From the NCBI RefSeq assembly GCF_008386585.1, contig NZ_VUOB01000064.1, positions 8,080 through 72,079 of the forward strand: DNA of 64,000 bases, in the 5' to 3' direction. Shown here piece by piece: positions 32,432 through 41,184 of the stretch. The notes under the pieces were generated by a model. It was not told the origin of the DNA. It saw nothing but the letters and a program-made list of their open reading frames with translations, and did not search any database. The stretch is from Solihabitans fulvus. GTDB lineage: Bacteria; Actinomycetota; Actinomycetes; Mycobacteriales; Pseudonocardiaceae. The first letter of the stretch is position 1. Every line of letters starts with the position of its first letter. The translations under genes were made by a program, and so were the position numbers.

Positions 32432-33325
32432 ATGGACACCCCCGCGCAGCTCGGCGACTTCCTGCGGACCCGGCGGGCCAGGTTGCAGCCGGAGGACGTC
32501 GGCCTGGTCGCCTTCGGCGCGCGCCGCCGCGTGCCGGGGCTGCGCCGGGAGGAGCTCGCGCAGCTGGCCGGCGTCAGCGTCGCCTACTACACGCGGTTGG
32601 AGCAGGGGCAGAGCGGCAACGCCTCGGACGGGGTGCTCGACGCGATCGCGCGGGCGCTGAGGTTGAGCGAGGACGAGCAGGCGCACCTGCGCAACCTGGC
32701 GCGCCCGGCCAGGACCAAGCGTCGTGCGGCGCCGAGGCCGGAGTGCGCGCGGCCGGCCACCCGGGCGCTGATCGCGGCGGTGGAGGGTGTCGCGGCGGTG
32801 GCGTTGGACCGCCGCAACGACGTGCTGGCGTGGAACCCGCTCGGCCACGCGCTGCTGGCCGGGCACCTGGACTTCGACGGCCCCGACCGGCCGGGCGAGC
32901 GCCCCAACCTGTCGCGGATGCTGTTCCTCGACCCGCACACGCGCGAGCTGTACCCGAGGTGGGACGAGGAGGCCAGGCGGGCGGTGGCGTCGCTGCGGGT
33001 GGTGGCAGGCGGTGTCCCGGACGACCGGTTGTTGGCCGAGCAGATCGGCGAGCTGTCCATGAAGAGCCCGGAGTTCGCGGCGCTGTGGTCGCGGCACCCG
33101 GTGCACAAGTGTGCCTTTGGCACCAAGCACTTTCACCACCCGTTGGTCGGCGCGATGGAGCTGTCGTTCGAGGCGATGGCGCTGCCGGACGACTCCGGGC
33201 AGCGGGTGCTGCTCTACGGCGCGGAGCCCGGTTCCGCGTCGGAGGCCGCGCTGCGGTTGCTGGCCACCCTCACCGGCGGGCGCGTCCCGTCCGGTGTCGC
33301 CGCGATGCCGGCGGCGCGGCGGTGA
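32432..33325 (+). CDS. XRE-family regulator with MmyB-like ligand domain
   Basis: A 297-aa paralogue of the regulator at 26783. XRE HTH: LGDFLRTRRARLQPEDVG, RRVPGLRREELAQLAGVSVAYYTRLEQGQ. The ligand domain contains LDRRNDVLAWNPLGHALLAGH and LSMKSPEFAALWSRHPV. It is divergent from the DHA2 exporter and its stop overlaps the GTG start of the acetyltransferase by 3 nt (GTGA), so it is translationally coupled to that gene. Control of the exporter by a small ligand is inferred. Confidence 0.9.
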   Translation: MDTPAQLGDFLRTRRARLQPEDVGLVAFGARRRVPGLRREELAQLAGVSVAYYTRLEQGQSGNASDGVLDAIARALRLSEDEQAHLRNLARPARTKRRAAPRPECARPATRALIAAVEGVAAVALDRRNDVLAWNPLGHALLAGHLDFDGPDRPGERPNLSRMLFLDPHTRELYPRWDEEARRAVASLRVVAGGVPDDRLLAEQIGELSMKSPEFAALWSRHPVHKCAFGTKHFHHPLVGAMELSFEAMALPDDSGQRVLLYGAEPGSASEAALRLLATLTGGRVPSGVAAMPAARR

Positions 33326-33876
33326 CGGCGGTCGAGTCGGTCGAGCTGTCCGTCGGGTCGCTGCTGCTGCGCCCGCCCTCGGTGGCGGAGGCGGCCGACG
33401 CGCTGGCGATGCTGCGGGATCCGTTGACGGCGCTGTGGAATCCCGCGTCGCGGGTGGTGGACGAGGCGACCGCGGCGGCGTGGTGCGCGTCGCTCGGCGA
33501 CTGGGGTCCCGGGGACCACGCCACGTTCTCGGTGCTGGACGCGGCCACGGAACGCCTGCTGGGCAACGTGTCCGTGCACAACGTGGACCGCGAGCAGGGC
33601 ACGGCCGAGATCGGCTACCGGGTCGCGCCGTGGGCCCGCGGGCGCGGGGTGGGCACGGCGGCGGTGCGCGCGGTGTCCGACTGGGCGTTCGGCGGCCTCG
33701 GGCTGCACCGGATCCAGCTGTTCCACGCGGTGGCCAATCCGGCGTCGTGCCGGGTCGCGACGGTGGCGGGGTACCGGTGGGAGGGCACGCTGCGGGAGTC
33801 GACCAGCTACGGCGACGGCCTGCGGCACGACGAGCACCTGCACGCGCGCCTGGTCGGGGACGCCGTCTCCGAGTAA
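33322..33876 (+). CDS. GNAT acetyltransferase (RimJ/RimL type)
   Basis: A 184-aa GNAT protein: LLLRPPSVAEAADALAMLRDP (strand 1 region), VHNVDREQGTAEIGYRVAPWARGRGVG (start near 73; acetyl-CoA loop RGRGVGTAA) and GLHRIQLFHAVANPASCRVA. It belongs to the RimJ/RimL group that acetylates protein N-termini, drugs or amines. It is coupled to the upstream XRE gene, so it is probably in the same regulon. It ends just before the TetR operator dyad. Confidence 0.88.
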   Translation: MTAVESVELSVGSLLLRPPSVAEAADALAMLRDPLTALWNPASRVVDEATAAAWCASLGDWGPGDHATFSVLDAATERLLGNVSVHNVDREQGTAEIGYRVAPWARGRGVGTAAVRAVSDWAFGGLGLHRIQLFHAVANPASCRVATVAGYRWEGTLRESTSYGDGLRHDEHLHARLVGDAVSE

Positions 33877-33879
33877 ACA

Positions 33880-33926
33880 TGCGTGGTGCGCAAAATTGCT
33901 TGGCCAGAAAGTTTGCGCGCCACGCA
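33880..33926. promoter_or_regulatory. 15-bp inverted repeat upstream of TetR
   Basis: TGCGTGGTGCGCAAA (33880-33894) and TTTGCGCGCCACGCA (33912-33926) pair with one mismatch around 17 nt. It lies between the acetyltransferase stop (33876) and the TetR GTG (33950), so it is a strong autoregulatory operator candidate. The 17-nt spacing suggests that the arms flank promoter elements. Confidence 0.6.
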
Positions 33927-33949
33927 AGATCGTGTGTAGTGTTGCCGGT

Positions 33950-34564
33950 GTGAGCGAGGGCGAGAAGCTGGGCCTGCGGGAGCGCAAGAAGCTGGAGACT
34001 CGCGAGGCGCTGGGCTGGGCCACGGTGCGGTTGGTGGTCGAGCGCGGCATGGACAACGTCTCCGTCGAGGACATCGCCGCCGAGGCCGGCGTCTCCCCCC
34101 GCACCTTCAACAACTACTTCTCCAGCAAGGCGGAGGCCATCGCCGCCCGCCACCTCGCCCGCGTCCGCCAGATCACCGTGCTGTTCCAGGCGCGGCCCGC
34201 CACCGAGCCGCTGTGGCAGGCCCTCACCGCCGCCGTCGTCGAACAGGCCGGCATCGGCCACGGCCCACCCGACCCGAAGTGGCTCACCGGGGTCAAGCTC
34301 ATGATCGCCGAGCGCGCCCTACAGAGTGCGTTCGTCGAGGCCGCCATCGTCTCGGGGCGCGAGCTCGCCGTCGCCGTCGCCGCCCGCACCGGCACCGACG
34401 TCGACCGCGACCTCTACCCCCGGCTGGTGGCCGCCGCCGTCGGCGCCGCCAACCAGGTCGCCACCGAACAGTGGCTGGCCGCGGATCCGCCGATCCCCCT
34501 CGCGCCGCTGCTGCGCGAGGCCCTCGACCAGTTCAGCGCCGGCCTGCCCGACCCGTCGGCGTAA
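33950..34564 (+). CDS. TetR-family regulator
   Basis: A 204-aa regulator: LGLRERKKLETREALGWATVRL and HTH VSVEDIAAEAGVSPRTFNNYFSSKAEAIA, the form seen in TetR proteins before FAD-dependent or efflux resistance genes (AcrR-like). GTG at 33950 is used. It lies 112 bp upstream of the FAD monooxygenase on the same strand and is presumed to repress it and possibly the ABC exporter. Confidence 0.9.
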   Translation: MSEGEKLGLRERKKLETREALGWATVRLVVERGMDNVSVEDIAAEAGVSPRTFNNYFSSKAEAIAARHLARVRQITVLFQARPATEPLWQALTAAVVEQAGIGHGPPDPKWLTGVKLMIAERALQSAFVEAAIVSGRELAVAVAARTGTDVDRDLYPRLVAAAVGAANQVATEQWLAADPPIPLAPLLREALDQFSAGLPDPSA

Positions 34565-34676
34565 CAACCCTCCTTCCCACAGCACCTCTGCTTCCACAGC
34601 ACCTCCCAAGGCCCGGCTCCGGGCCTGTCTTCGGCGCGCCCTCGACCGGCCGCCGCCAACCTTTGAGGAGACTCCT

Positions 34677-36227
34677 GTGCCCAACGACGTCCTGATCGTC
34701 GGCGGCGGCCCCAACGGCCTACTGCTGGCCTGCGAACTCGCCCTGGCCGGCGTCCGACCCGTCGTGCTGGAGCGACTGTCCGAACCGACCTCGCTGCCCA
34801 AGGCCAACGGCCTGGTCGGCCGCGTCGTGCAGGCCCTGCACCACCGCGGCCTCTACGAGCTGTTCACCGGCAACACCACACCGCCGAACCCGGTGCCGTA
34901 CTTCCAGTTCGGCGGCCTCCCCCTTGACATGTCCACAATGGAGGGAAACCTGCTCTACGCGGTTCCCGTGCCGCAGCGCCGCATGGAGGAGTTACTGGCG
35001 CAGCGGACCACCGAGCTCGGCGTCGAGATCCGCCGCGACCACGAGGTGCTCGCGGTGCGCCAGGACGCCGACACGGTCACCGTCGAGGCGCGCGGACCCG
35101 AGGGCGTCCACGAGCTCTCGGCGCGGTACCTGGTCGGCGCCGACGGCGGCCGCAGCGCCATCCGCAAGACATTGGGCATCGGGTTCCCCGGCATCACCGA
35201 CGACTCGTTCGTGGTGCGCAGCGGGCAGGTCCACATCGGACCGCCCGTGGCGGCCCAGAACGGCGAGCTGACCGTGCCCGGCCACGGCCTGCTGCGGCCG
35301 GCGACGTTCACCCGCACCGAGCACGGCATGTTCGCGTTCGGCATGTTCCAGCCCGGCGTGTTCCGCGTGTCGCTGTCGGAGTGGGGCCAGCCGCCCCAGC
35401 AGGACAGCGCGGACCTGCCGATCGAGGAGCTGCGCGAGGCCGCGCGCCGCGTCCTGGGCAGCGACCTCGGCATGACCTCGACAGGCGCGCCGCTGACCCG
35501 CAACGGCAGCGGCACCAACTCCCGGCTGGCCGACCAGTACCGCCACGGCAGGGTGCTGCTGCTCGGCGACGCCGCGCACGTGCAGTCCGGCATCGGCGGC
35601 CCCGGCCTGAACCTGGGCATGCAGGACGCGATCAACCTGGGCTGGAAGCTCGCCGCCGAGGTGCGCGGCTGGGCCCCGGCCGGCCTGCTCGACACCTACC
35701 AGTCCGAACGGCGTCCCGTCGGCGAACGCGTCATCATGTCCAGCCGCGCGCAGACCGCGCTGCTGTCCCCCGGCCCGAACGTCACCGCACTGCGCGGGGT
35801 GCTGCACGAACTGCTCGGCGACGCCACCGCCGTCGCCAGGATCTCGCACCTGATGGCCGGCTCGGACGTCCGCTACGACATGCGCGCCACGGGGCCCGCG
35901 CACCCGCTGACCGGCGGCTGGATGCCCGACCTCGCCCTGGACACCGAGACCGGGCCGAGCAGCGTCGCCGCGCTGATGCGCACCGCCCGACCGGTCCTGC
36001 TCGACCTTGCCGGCCGCGACGACCTGGTCAAGGCCGCCCGCGACTGGGCCGACCGGGTCGACGTCGCCGCCGCGACCAGCGCCGACCGCCCCGCGGACGC
36101 GGTGCTGGTCCGCCCGGACGGGTACGTCGCGTTCGCCGCCGACGCCGACACCCCCGACGCGGCGGACGCGCTGCGGCACGCGCTGACCGAGTGGTTCGGC
36201 GAACCGGCGGAAACAGGAAAAGCGTGA
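34677..36227 (+). CDS. FAD-dependent aromatic monooxygenase (Rox/TetX-like, group A)
   Basis: A 516-aa group A flavin monooxygenase: FAD motif VLIVGGGPNGLLLACELALAG (start residue 5), DG motif YLVGADGGRSAIRK, and GD motif RVLLLGDAAHVQSGIGGPG with LNLGMQDAINLGWKL. The C-terminal thioredoxin-like extension (about 390-516) is as in rifampicin and tetracycline monooxygenases. It probably hydroxylates an aromatic or polyketide compound with NAD(P)H. GTG at 34677 follows GAGGAG. Leu106 is encoded by TTA (34992-34994), rare in such genomes. Confidence 0.9.
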   Translation: MPNDVLIVGGGPNGLLLACELALAGVRPVVLERLSEPTSLPKANGLVGRVVQALHHRGLYELFTGNTTPPNPVPYFQFGGLPLDMSTMEGNLLYAVPVPQRRMEELLAQRTTELGVEIRRDHEVLAVRQDADTVTVEARGPEGVHELSARYLVGADGGRSAIRKTLGIGFPGITDDSFVVRSGQVHIGPPVAAQNGELTVPGHGLLRPATFTRTEHGMFAFGMFQPGVFRVSLSEWGQPPQQDSADLPIEELREAARRVLGSDLGMTSTGAPLTRNGSGTNSRLADQYRHGRVLLLGDAAHVQSGIGGPGLNLGMQDAINLGWKLAAEVRGWAPAGLLDTYQSERRPVGERVIMSSRAQTALLSPGPNVTALRGVLHELLGDATAVARISHLMAGSDVRYDMRATGPAHPLTGGWMPDLALDTETGPSSVAALMRTARPVLLDLAGRDDLVKAARDWADRVDVAAATSADRPADAVLVRPDGYVAFAADADTPDAADALRHALTEWFGEPAETGKA

Positions 36228-36279
36228 GCGAGATTCCCGCCATCTCGGTACCGTTCAAGGTCTCCTGAACGCACCTCGA

Positions 36280-36304
36280 CAGCCAGACGCTGGCAGTCTG
36301 GCTG
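36280..36304 (+). other. Leader hairpin upstream of the ABC exporter
   Basis: CAGCCAGAC (36280-36288) and GTCTGGCTG (36296-36304) form a perfect 9-bp stem with a 7-nt loop, 81-105 nt upstream of the ABC gene. No T-tract follows. It could end the monooxygenase transcript or act as an mRNA structure for the exporter. Confidence 0.4.
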
Positions 36305-36384
36305 CCTGGTGCTCGGGCGTGCCCCGACCGGCGCGGGGCGTTCCACGGTAGCGGCTAGCCGTCGACAAATGAGAGAGAATCCGT

Positions 36385-38118
36385 GTGCTGATCCGACTCC
36401 TGCGGGCGCAGCTGGCCCCGTACCGCAAACCCATGGCGCTGGTCGTGCTGCTCCAGCTCGTGCAGACCATCGCCACCCTCTACCTACCGACGCTCAACGC
36501 GGACATCATCGACAACGGCGTGGTCAAGGGCGACACCGGCTACATCATGAGCACCGGCGGCGTCATGCTCGCGGTGACACTGGTGCAGATCGTCTGCTCG
36601 GCCGGCGCCGTCTACTTCGGCGCCCGCACGGCCATGGCGGTCGGGCGGGACATCCGCAAGGCGGTGTTCACGCGCGTGCAGGACTTCTCCGCACGCGAGG
36701 TCGGCAAGTTCGGCACACCGTCGCTGATCACCCGCACCACCAACGACGTGCAGCAGATCCAGATGCTCGCGTTGATGACGTTCACGATGATGGTCTCGGC
36801 CCCGATCATGGGCGTCGGCGGCATCCTGATGGCGCTCAACCAGGACCTGCCGCTGTCGGTGTTGCTGCTGGTCATCGTGCCGCTGCTAGCCGGCATCGTC
36901 GGCATGATCATCGCCAGGATGACGCCGCTGTTCCGGCAGATGCAGACCCGCATCGACCAGATCAACCGGGTGCTGCGCGAGCAGATCACCGGCGTCCGGG
37001 TGATCCGCGCGTTCGTCCGCGACAACCGCGAGCGCGCCAGGTTCGGCTCGGCCAGCAACGAGCTGCTGGAGTCCTCCATCGGCGTCGGCCGGCTGATGGC
37101 GCTGATGTTCCCCTCGGTGATGCTGGTGTTCAACATCTCCAGCGTGGCCGTGATGTGGTTCGGCGGGCAGCGCATCGACAGCGGCGCGATGCAGGTCGGC
37201 GCGCTGACGGCGTTCCTGAGCTACCTGATGCAGATCCTCATGTCGGTGATGATGGCGACCTTCATGTTCATGATGGTGCCGCGCGCCGCGGTCAGCGCCG
37301 AGCGCATCACCGAGGTGCTCGACACCGACTCCAGCGTCGTCCCGCCGGCCAACCCGGTGCGCACCACGGCCGTGCACGGCCACCTCGAGCTGCGCAACGC
37401 GGAGTTCCGGTACCCGGGCGCCGAGCAGCCCGTGCTGCGCGGCATCGACCTGGTCGCCAAGCCGGGCGAGATCACCGCGGTCATCGGCAGCACCGGCAGC
37501 GGCAAGACGACGCTGCTCAACCTCGTGCCGAGGCTGATGGACGCGACCGGCGGCACGGTGCTGGTCGACGGCGTCGACGTCCGCCAGCTCGACCCGACCG
37601 CCCTGTCCGACGCGGTCGCGTTCGTGCCGCAGAAGCCGTACCTGTTCTCCGGCACCATCGCGTCGAACCTGCGCTACGGCAAGCCCGACGCGACCGACGA
37701 GGAACTGTGGCACGCGCTGGACACCGCGCAGGCCCGCACGTTCGTCGAGGCGATGCCCGACGGGCTGGACTCGGCGATCGCCCAGGGCGGCACGAACGTC
37801 TCCGGCGGCCAGCGGCAGCGCCTGGCCATCGCCCGCGCGCTGGTGCGCCGCCCCGAGGTGTACCTGTTCGACGACTCGTTCTCGGCACTGGACTACGCCA
37901 CCGACGCGGCCCTGCGGGCGGCGCTGGCGCGGGAGACCGCCGAGTCGACCGTCGTCATCGTGGCCCAGCGCGTCAGCACCATCCGCCACGCCGACCGGAT
38001 CGTCGTCCTGGACGAGGGCCGCGTGGTGGGCACCGGAACCCACAGCGAGCTGATGGACGGCAACGAGACCTATCGGGAAATCGTGCTGTCCCAGCTCACC
38101 GAGCAGGAGGCGGCGTGA
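36385..38118 (+). CDS. ABC exporter half-transporter A (degenerate-site subunit)
   Basis: A 577-aa TMD-NBD half-transporter of type IV exporters. Residues 1-300 hold six membrane segments, and the NBD has Walker A GSTGSGKTT, Q-loop VPQKPYLFSG, signature VSGGQRQRLAIARA and Walker B VYLFDDSFSALD. The residue after the Walker B Asp is Asp, not catalytic Glu, so this NBD's ATP site is probably degenerate, as in TM287/288-type heterodimers. It pairs with the next gene, whose GTG overlaps its stop (GTGA). Confidence 0.92.
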   Translation: MLIRLLRAQLAPYRKPMALVVLLQLVQTIATLYLPTLNADIIDNGVVKGDTGYIMSTGGVMLAVTLVQIVCSAGAVYFGARTAMAVGRDIRKAVFTRVQDFSAREVGKFGTPSLITRTTNDVQQIQMLALMTFTMMVSAPIMGVGGILMALNQDLPLSVLLLVIVPLLAGIVGMIIARMTPLFRQMQTRIDQINRVLREQITGVRVIRAFVRDNRERARFGSASNELLESSIGVGRLMALMFPSVMLVFNISSVAVMWFGGQRIDSGAMQVGALTAFLSYLMQILMSVMMATFMFMMVPRAAVSAERITEVLDTDSSVVPPANPVRTTAVHGHLELRNAEFRYPGAEQPVLRGIDLVAKPGEITAVIGSTGSGKTTLLNLVPRLMDATGGTVLVDGVDVRQLDPTALSDAVAFVPQKPYLFSGTIASNLRYGKPDATDEELWHALDTAQARTFVEAMPDGLDSAIAQGGTNVSGGQRQRLAIARALVRRPEVYLFDDSFSALDYATDAALRAALARETAESTVVIVAQRVSTIRHADRIVVLDEGRVVGTGTHSELMDGNETYREIVLSQLTEQEAA

Positions 38119-40115
38119 CGTCCCAGGCAACGCAGAACGGCGTCGGCGAGCGGCCGACGCCACGCCGGGGTCCCGGTCCCGCACCCGGCGGCATGGGCCG
38201 TGGGCCCGCCGCGTTCATGAGCGGCATGCCCACCGAGAAGTCGTTGGACTTCAAGGGTTCCAGCAAGCGCCTGCTGGCCCTGCTGCGCCCCGAGCGGACG
38301 CTGATCGTGATCGCACTGGTCACGGCGGCGACGACGGTGGCGCTGTCGGTGCTCGGCCCCAAGATCCTCGGCCACGCCACGGACCTGATCTTCGCCGGCG
38401 TGATCGGCAAGCTGCTGCCCGCCGGAGTGCCCAAGGCCGACCTGGTCGCGCAGGCGCGGAAGGACGGCCACGACACCTTCGCCAACATGCTCAACTCGAT
38501 GGACGTCGTGCCCGGCCAGCGCATCGACTTCACCCAGGTCGGCCACGTCCTGCTGATCGTGCTGGGCATCTACGTCGCGGCCTCGGTGTTCATGCTGGTG
38601 CAGGGCCGGTTGACCACGGCGATCGTGCAGCGGTCGATGTTCCGGCTGCGCGACGAGGCCCAGGCGAAGCTGACCAGGCTCCCGCTGAGCTACTTCGACG
38701 GCCAGCCGCACGGCGAGGTCCTCAGCCGCGTCACCAACGACATCGACAACCTGTCCACGACGCTCCAGCAGACGCTGAGCCAGATGCTCAACGCGCTGCT
38801 GACCATCGTCGGGGTGCTGGCGATGATGTTCGTGATCTCGCCGCTGCTGGCGATCATCGCGCTGGTGACGGTGCCGGTGTCGGTGGTGGTGGCCGCGCGG
38901 ATCGGCAAGCGCGCGCAGCCGCAGTTCATCAAGCAGTGGTCCACCACCGGTCGCCTCAACGGCCACATCGAGGAGATGTACACCGGGCACTCGCTGGTGA
39001 AGGTCTTCGGGCGGCGCGACGAGGCGGAGCGGACCTTCGCCGAGCACAACGACACCCTGTACCAGGCGAGCTTCCGGGCGCAGTTCATCTCCGGGATGAT
39101 CCAGCCAGCGATGATGTTCATCGGCAACCTCAACTACGTGCTGGTCGCGGTGGTCGGCGCGCTGCGAGTCGCGTCGGGGTCGCTGACACTCGGCGACGTG
39201 CAGGCGTTCATCCAGTACTCGCGGCAGTTCAGCCAGCCGCTGACGCAGGTGGCGAGCATGGCCAACCTGCTCCAGTCCGGGGTCGCCTCCGCGGAGCGGG
39301 TGTTCGCGCTGCTCGACGCGGAGGAGCAGTCGGCCGAGCCCGGCACCCCGGCGCGACCCGCCGAGGTGAAGGGCCGGGTGGAGTTCGAGGACGTGTCGTT
39401 CCGGTACCTGCCGGACACGCCGTTGATCGAGGACCTGTCGCTGAGCGTGCAGCCCGGTCAGACGGTCGCGATCGTCGGACCGACGGGTGCGGGCAAGACG
39501 ACGCTGGTCAACCTGTTGATGCGGTTCTACGAGGTGACCTCGGGTCGGATCACCGTCGACGGCGTGGACATCGCGTCGATGACCCGCGAGGACCTGCGGT
39601 CGATGACCGGCATGGTGTTGCAGGACGTGTGGCTGTTCGGCGGCACGATCGCGGAGAACATCGCCTACGGCGCGGCCGACGCCGACCAGGACCGGATCGT
39701 GCAGGCGGCGCGCGCCACGCACGTTGACCGGTTGGTGCGGACGCTGCCCGACGGGTACGACACGGTCCTCGACGACGAGGGCGCCGGGGTCAGCGCGGGC
39801 GAGAAGCAGCTGATCACGATCGCCCGCGCGTTCCTGGCCGAGCCGGCGATCCTGATCCTGGACGAGGCCACCAGCTCGGTGGACACCCGCACCGAGGTGT
39901 TGATCCAGCGGGCGATGAACTCGTTGCGGCAGGGCAGGACGAGCTTCGTGATCGCGCACCGGCTGTCCACGATCCGCGACGCGGACCTGATCCTGGTGAT
40001 GGAGTCGGGCCGGATCGTGGAGCAGGGCACGCACGACGAGCTGTTGGCCGCCGAAGGCGCGTACGCGCGGCTGTACGCGGCGCAGTTCGCGCAGGCGGTG
40101 GCCGAGGTCGACTGA
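38115..40115 (+). CDS. ABC exporter half-transporter B (canonical-site subunit)
   Basis: A 666-aa half-transporter. It has a longer N-terminal extension rich in Gly and Pro (residues 1-50), six membrane segments with a long loop after the second, and NBD motifs: Walker A GPTGAGKTT, signature VSAGEKQLITIARA (Gln/Gly positions altered), and Walker B ILILDEATSSVD with catalytic Glu. With the upstream subunit it forms one heterodimeric exporter of drugs or lipids. It is coupled through GTGA, probably in one transcript ending at the hairpin 40127-40167. Confidence 0.92.
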   Translation: MTSQATQNGVGERPTPRRGPGPAPGGMGRGPAAFMSGMPTEKSLDFKGSSKRLLALLRPERTLIVIALVTAATTVALSVLGPKILGHATDLIFAGVIGKLLPAGVPKADLVAQARKDGHDTFANMLNSMDVVPGQRIDFTQVGHVLLIVLGIYVAASVFMLVQGRLTTAIVQRSMFRLRDEAQAKLTRLPLSYFDGQPHGEVLSRVTNDIDNLSTTLQQTLSQMLNALLTIVGVLAMMFVISPLLAIIALVTVPVSVVVAARIGKRAQPQFIKQWSTTGRLNGHIEEMYTGHSLVKVFGRRDEAERTFAEHNDTLYQASFRAQFISGMIQPAMMFIGNLNYVLVAVVGALRVASGSLTLGDVQAFIQYSRQFSQPLTQVASMANLLQSGVASAERVFALLDAEEQSAEPGTPARPAEVKGRVEFEDVSFRYLPDTPLIEDLSLSVQPGQTVAIVGPTGAGKTTLVNLLMRFYEVTSGRITVDGVDIASMTREDLRSMTGMVLQDVWLFGGTIAENIAYGAADADQDRIVQAARATHVDRLVRTLPDGYDTVLDDEGAGVSAGEKQLITIARAFLAEPAILILDEATSSVDTRTEVLIQRAMNSLRQGRTSFVIAHRLSTIRDADLILVMESGRIVEQGTHDELLAAEGAYARLYAAQFAQAVAEVD

Positions 40116-40126
40116 CCTCCGTGTGC

Positions 40127-40167
40127 CGGTGGGGTGGTTCGTCCCGTGTGGACGGACCACCCCACCG
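40127..40167 (+). terminator. Intrinsic terminator of the ABC exporter operon
   Basis: An 18-bp stem with one mismatch (40127-40144 with 40150-40167), 5-nt loop, followed by TCGTTTT, 12 nt after the stop. The stem shares GTGGGGTGGTTCG with the hairpin at 14524. Confidence 0.85.
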
Positions 40168-40180
40168 TCGTTTTCCCGGC

Positions 40181-40236
40181 GGGTTCAGGTCCCGTGGCGC
40201 CGGATCGGCGGTCGCGGGGTTCAGGTCCCGTGGCGC
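40181..40236. repeat. 20-bp direct repeat at the LysR 3' end
   Basis: GGGTTCAGGTCCCGTGGCGC occurs at 40181-40200 and 40217-40236, a 36-bp period. The second copy includes the LysR stop codon and last codons (RHGT), so the first is an untranslated copy of that 3' end, a remnant tandem duplication. Confidence 0.9.
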
Positions 40237-41111
40237 AGGGCGTCGGCCAGTGCCGTCGCGGCCGGGCCGGCGAGGTGGCCGTGCACGAGTTCGGTGCGGT
40301 GCACCAGGCGCGGCGCGAGCACGGCGACGGCTACGACCCCGGCGGACTCGCGCGCCGCCGACGCGGGCAGCACCGCAAGGCCGTGGCCGCCCGCCACCAG
40401 CGCGAGCAGCGTCGCGGTGTCCGTGCCCTCGTACCGGATGCCGGCGCGGACGCCGTCGGACTCGGTGGCCGCGCGCAGGTCGGCCAGCGGCGCGGCGGTC
40501 TCGGGGGCGTCGATCCACCGCGCGCTCACCAGGTCACCCAGCCGCAGCCCGGCGCGGCCGCCGAGCGGGTGGCCGGGCGGCAGCAGCACCACGAGGGTTT
40601 CCTCGGCGACGGCGACCGTGGTCAGCGGGCCAGGGTCGGCCAGCCGCAGCGGGTCGCTCGGCGCGGCTACCCCGTCGACCAGCCCCAGCGTCAGGTCGCC
40701 CGCCGCGACGGCGGCGACGGTCGCGGCACGGCCGGCGACCCGCAGCGTCACCTCCAGGCCGGGCAGCGACCGTCGAAGCCGGGCCAGCGCGGTGGCCAAC
40801 CGGTCCGGCGCGGCCAGCGGCGAGGCGCCGACCGTGAGCCGGCCCGGCGGCTCGCCGAGGACCCTGGCGACGTCGGCGCGGGCCGCGTCCAGGCGCAGCA
40901 GGATCGGGGCGGCGTGGTCGAGCAGCCGCGCGCCGGCCTCGGTCGGGCCGACCGGCCGCCGGTGCAGCAGCGGGGCGCGCAGGTCGGCCTCCAGCGCCGC
41001 GATGTGCTGGGACACCGCGGACTGCGTGTAGCCCAGTTCCCGCGCGGCGGCGGAGAACGAGCCGAGACGGGTGACGGCGACGAACGTGCGCAGCAGATGT
41101 GGATCCACCAC
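40221..41111 (-). CDS. LysR-family regulator
   Basis: A 296-aa LysR protein: N-terminal HTH (LLRTFVAVTRLGSFSAAARELGYTQSAVSQHIAALEADL) and a periplasmic-binding-like effector domain (GRLTVGASPLAAPDRLATAL to VVLLPPGHPLGGR). The start is one of two adjacent GTG codons (41108 or 41111). It is divergent from the glutaminase-like gene 73 bp away, its probable target. Its 3' end is duplicated (40181-40236). Confidence 0.88.
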   Translation of the reverse strand: MVDPHLLRTFVAVTRLGSFSAAARELGYTQSAVSQHIAALEADLRAPLLHRRPVGPTEAGARLLDHAAPILLRLDAARADVARVLGEPPGRLTVGASPLAAPDRLATALARLRRSLPGLEVTLRVAGRAATVAAVAAGDLTLGLVDGVAAPSDPLRLADPGPLTTVAVAEETLVVLLPPGHPLGGRAGLRLGDLVSARWIDAPETAAPLADLRAATESDGVRAGIRYEGTDTATLLALVAGGHGLAVLPASAARESAGVVAVAVLAPRLVHRTELVHGHLAGPAATALADALRHGT

Positions 41112-41184
41112 ATCAGTGTTGCTTATCGCGGATGCAGGAACCATCGTTGGCGCTGAACGCTCGGCGCGGGTGACGATGGTCGGC

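Noticed and set aside
30539..33325. A long plus-strand frame running through the DHA2 exporter
   Set aside because: The true gene begins at 32432; upstream it is the antisense of the exporter, a common GC-rich artefact.
36309..40115. A single open frame of more than 1200 codons across the ABC genes
   Set aside because: Only its last part (from 38115) encodes a protein with ABC motifs; the earlier part is an off-frame reading of the first half-transporter, rich in Arg and Pro.
33950..40167. A biosynthetic gene cluster
   Set aside because: No polyketide synthase, peptide synthetase, terpene cyclase or RiPP precursor was seen; the genes fit resistance better than synthesis.
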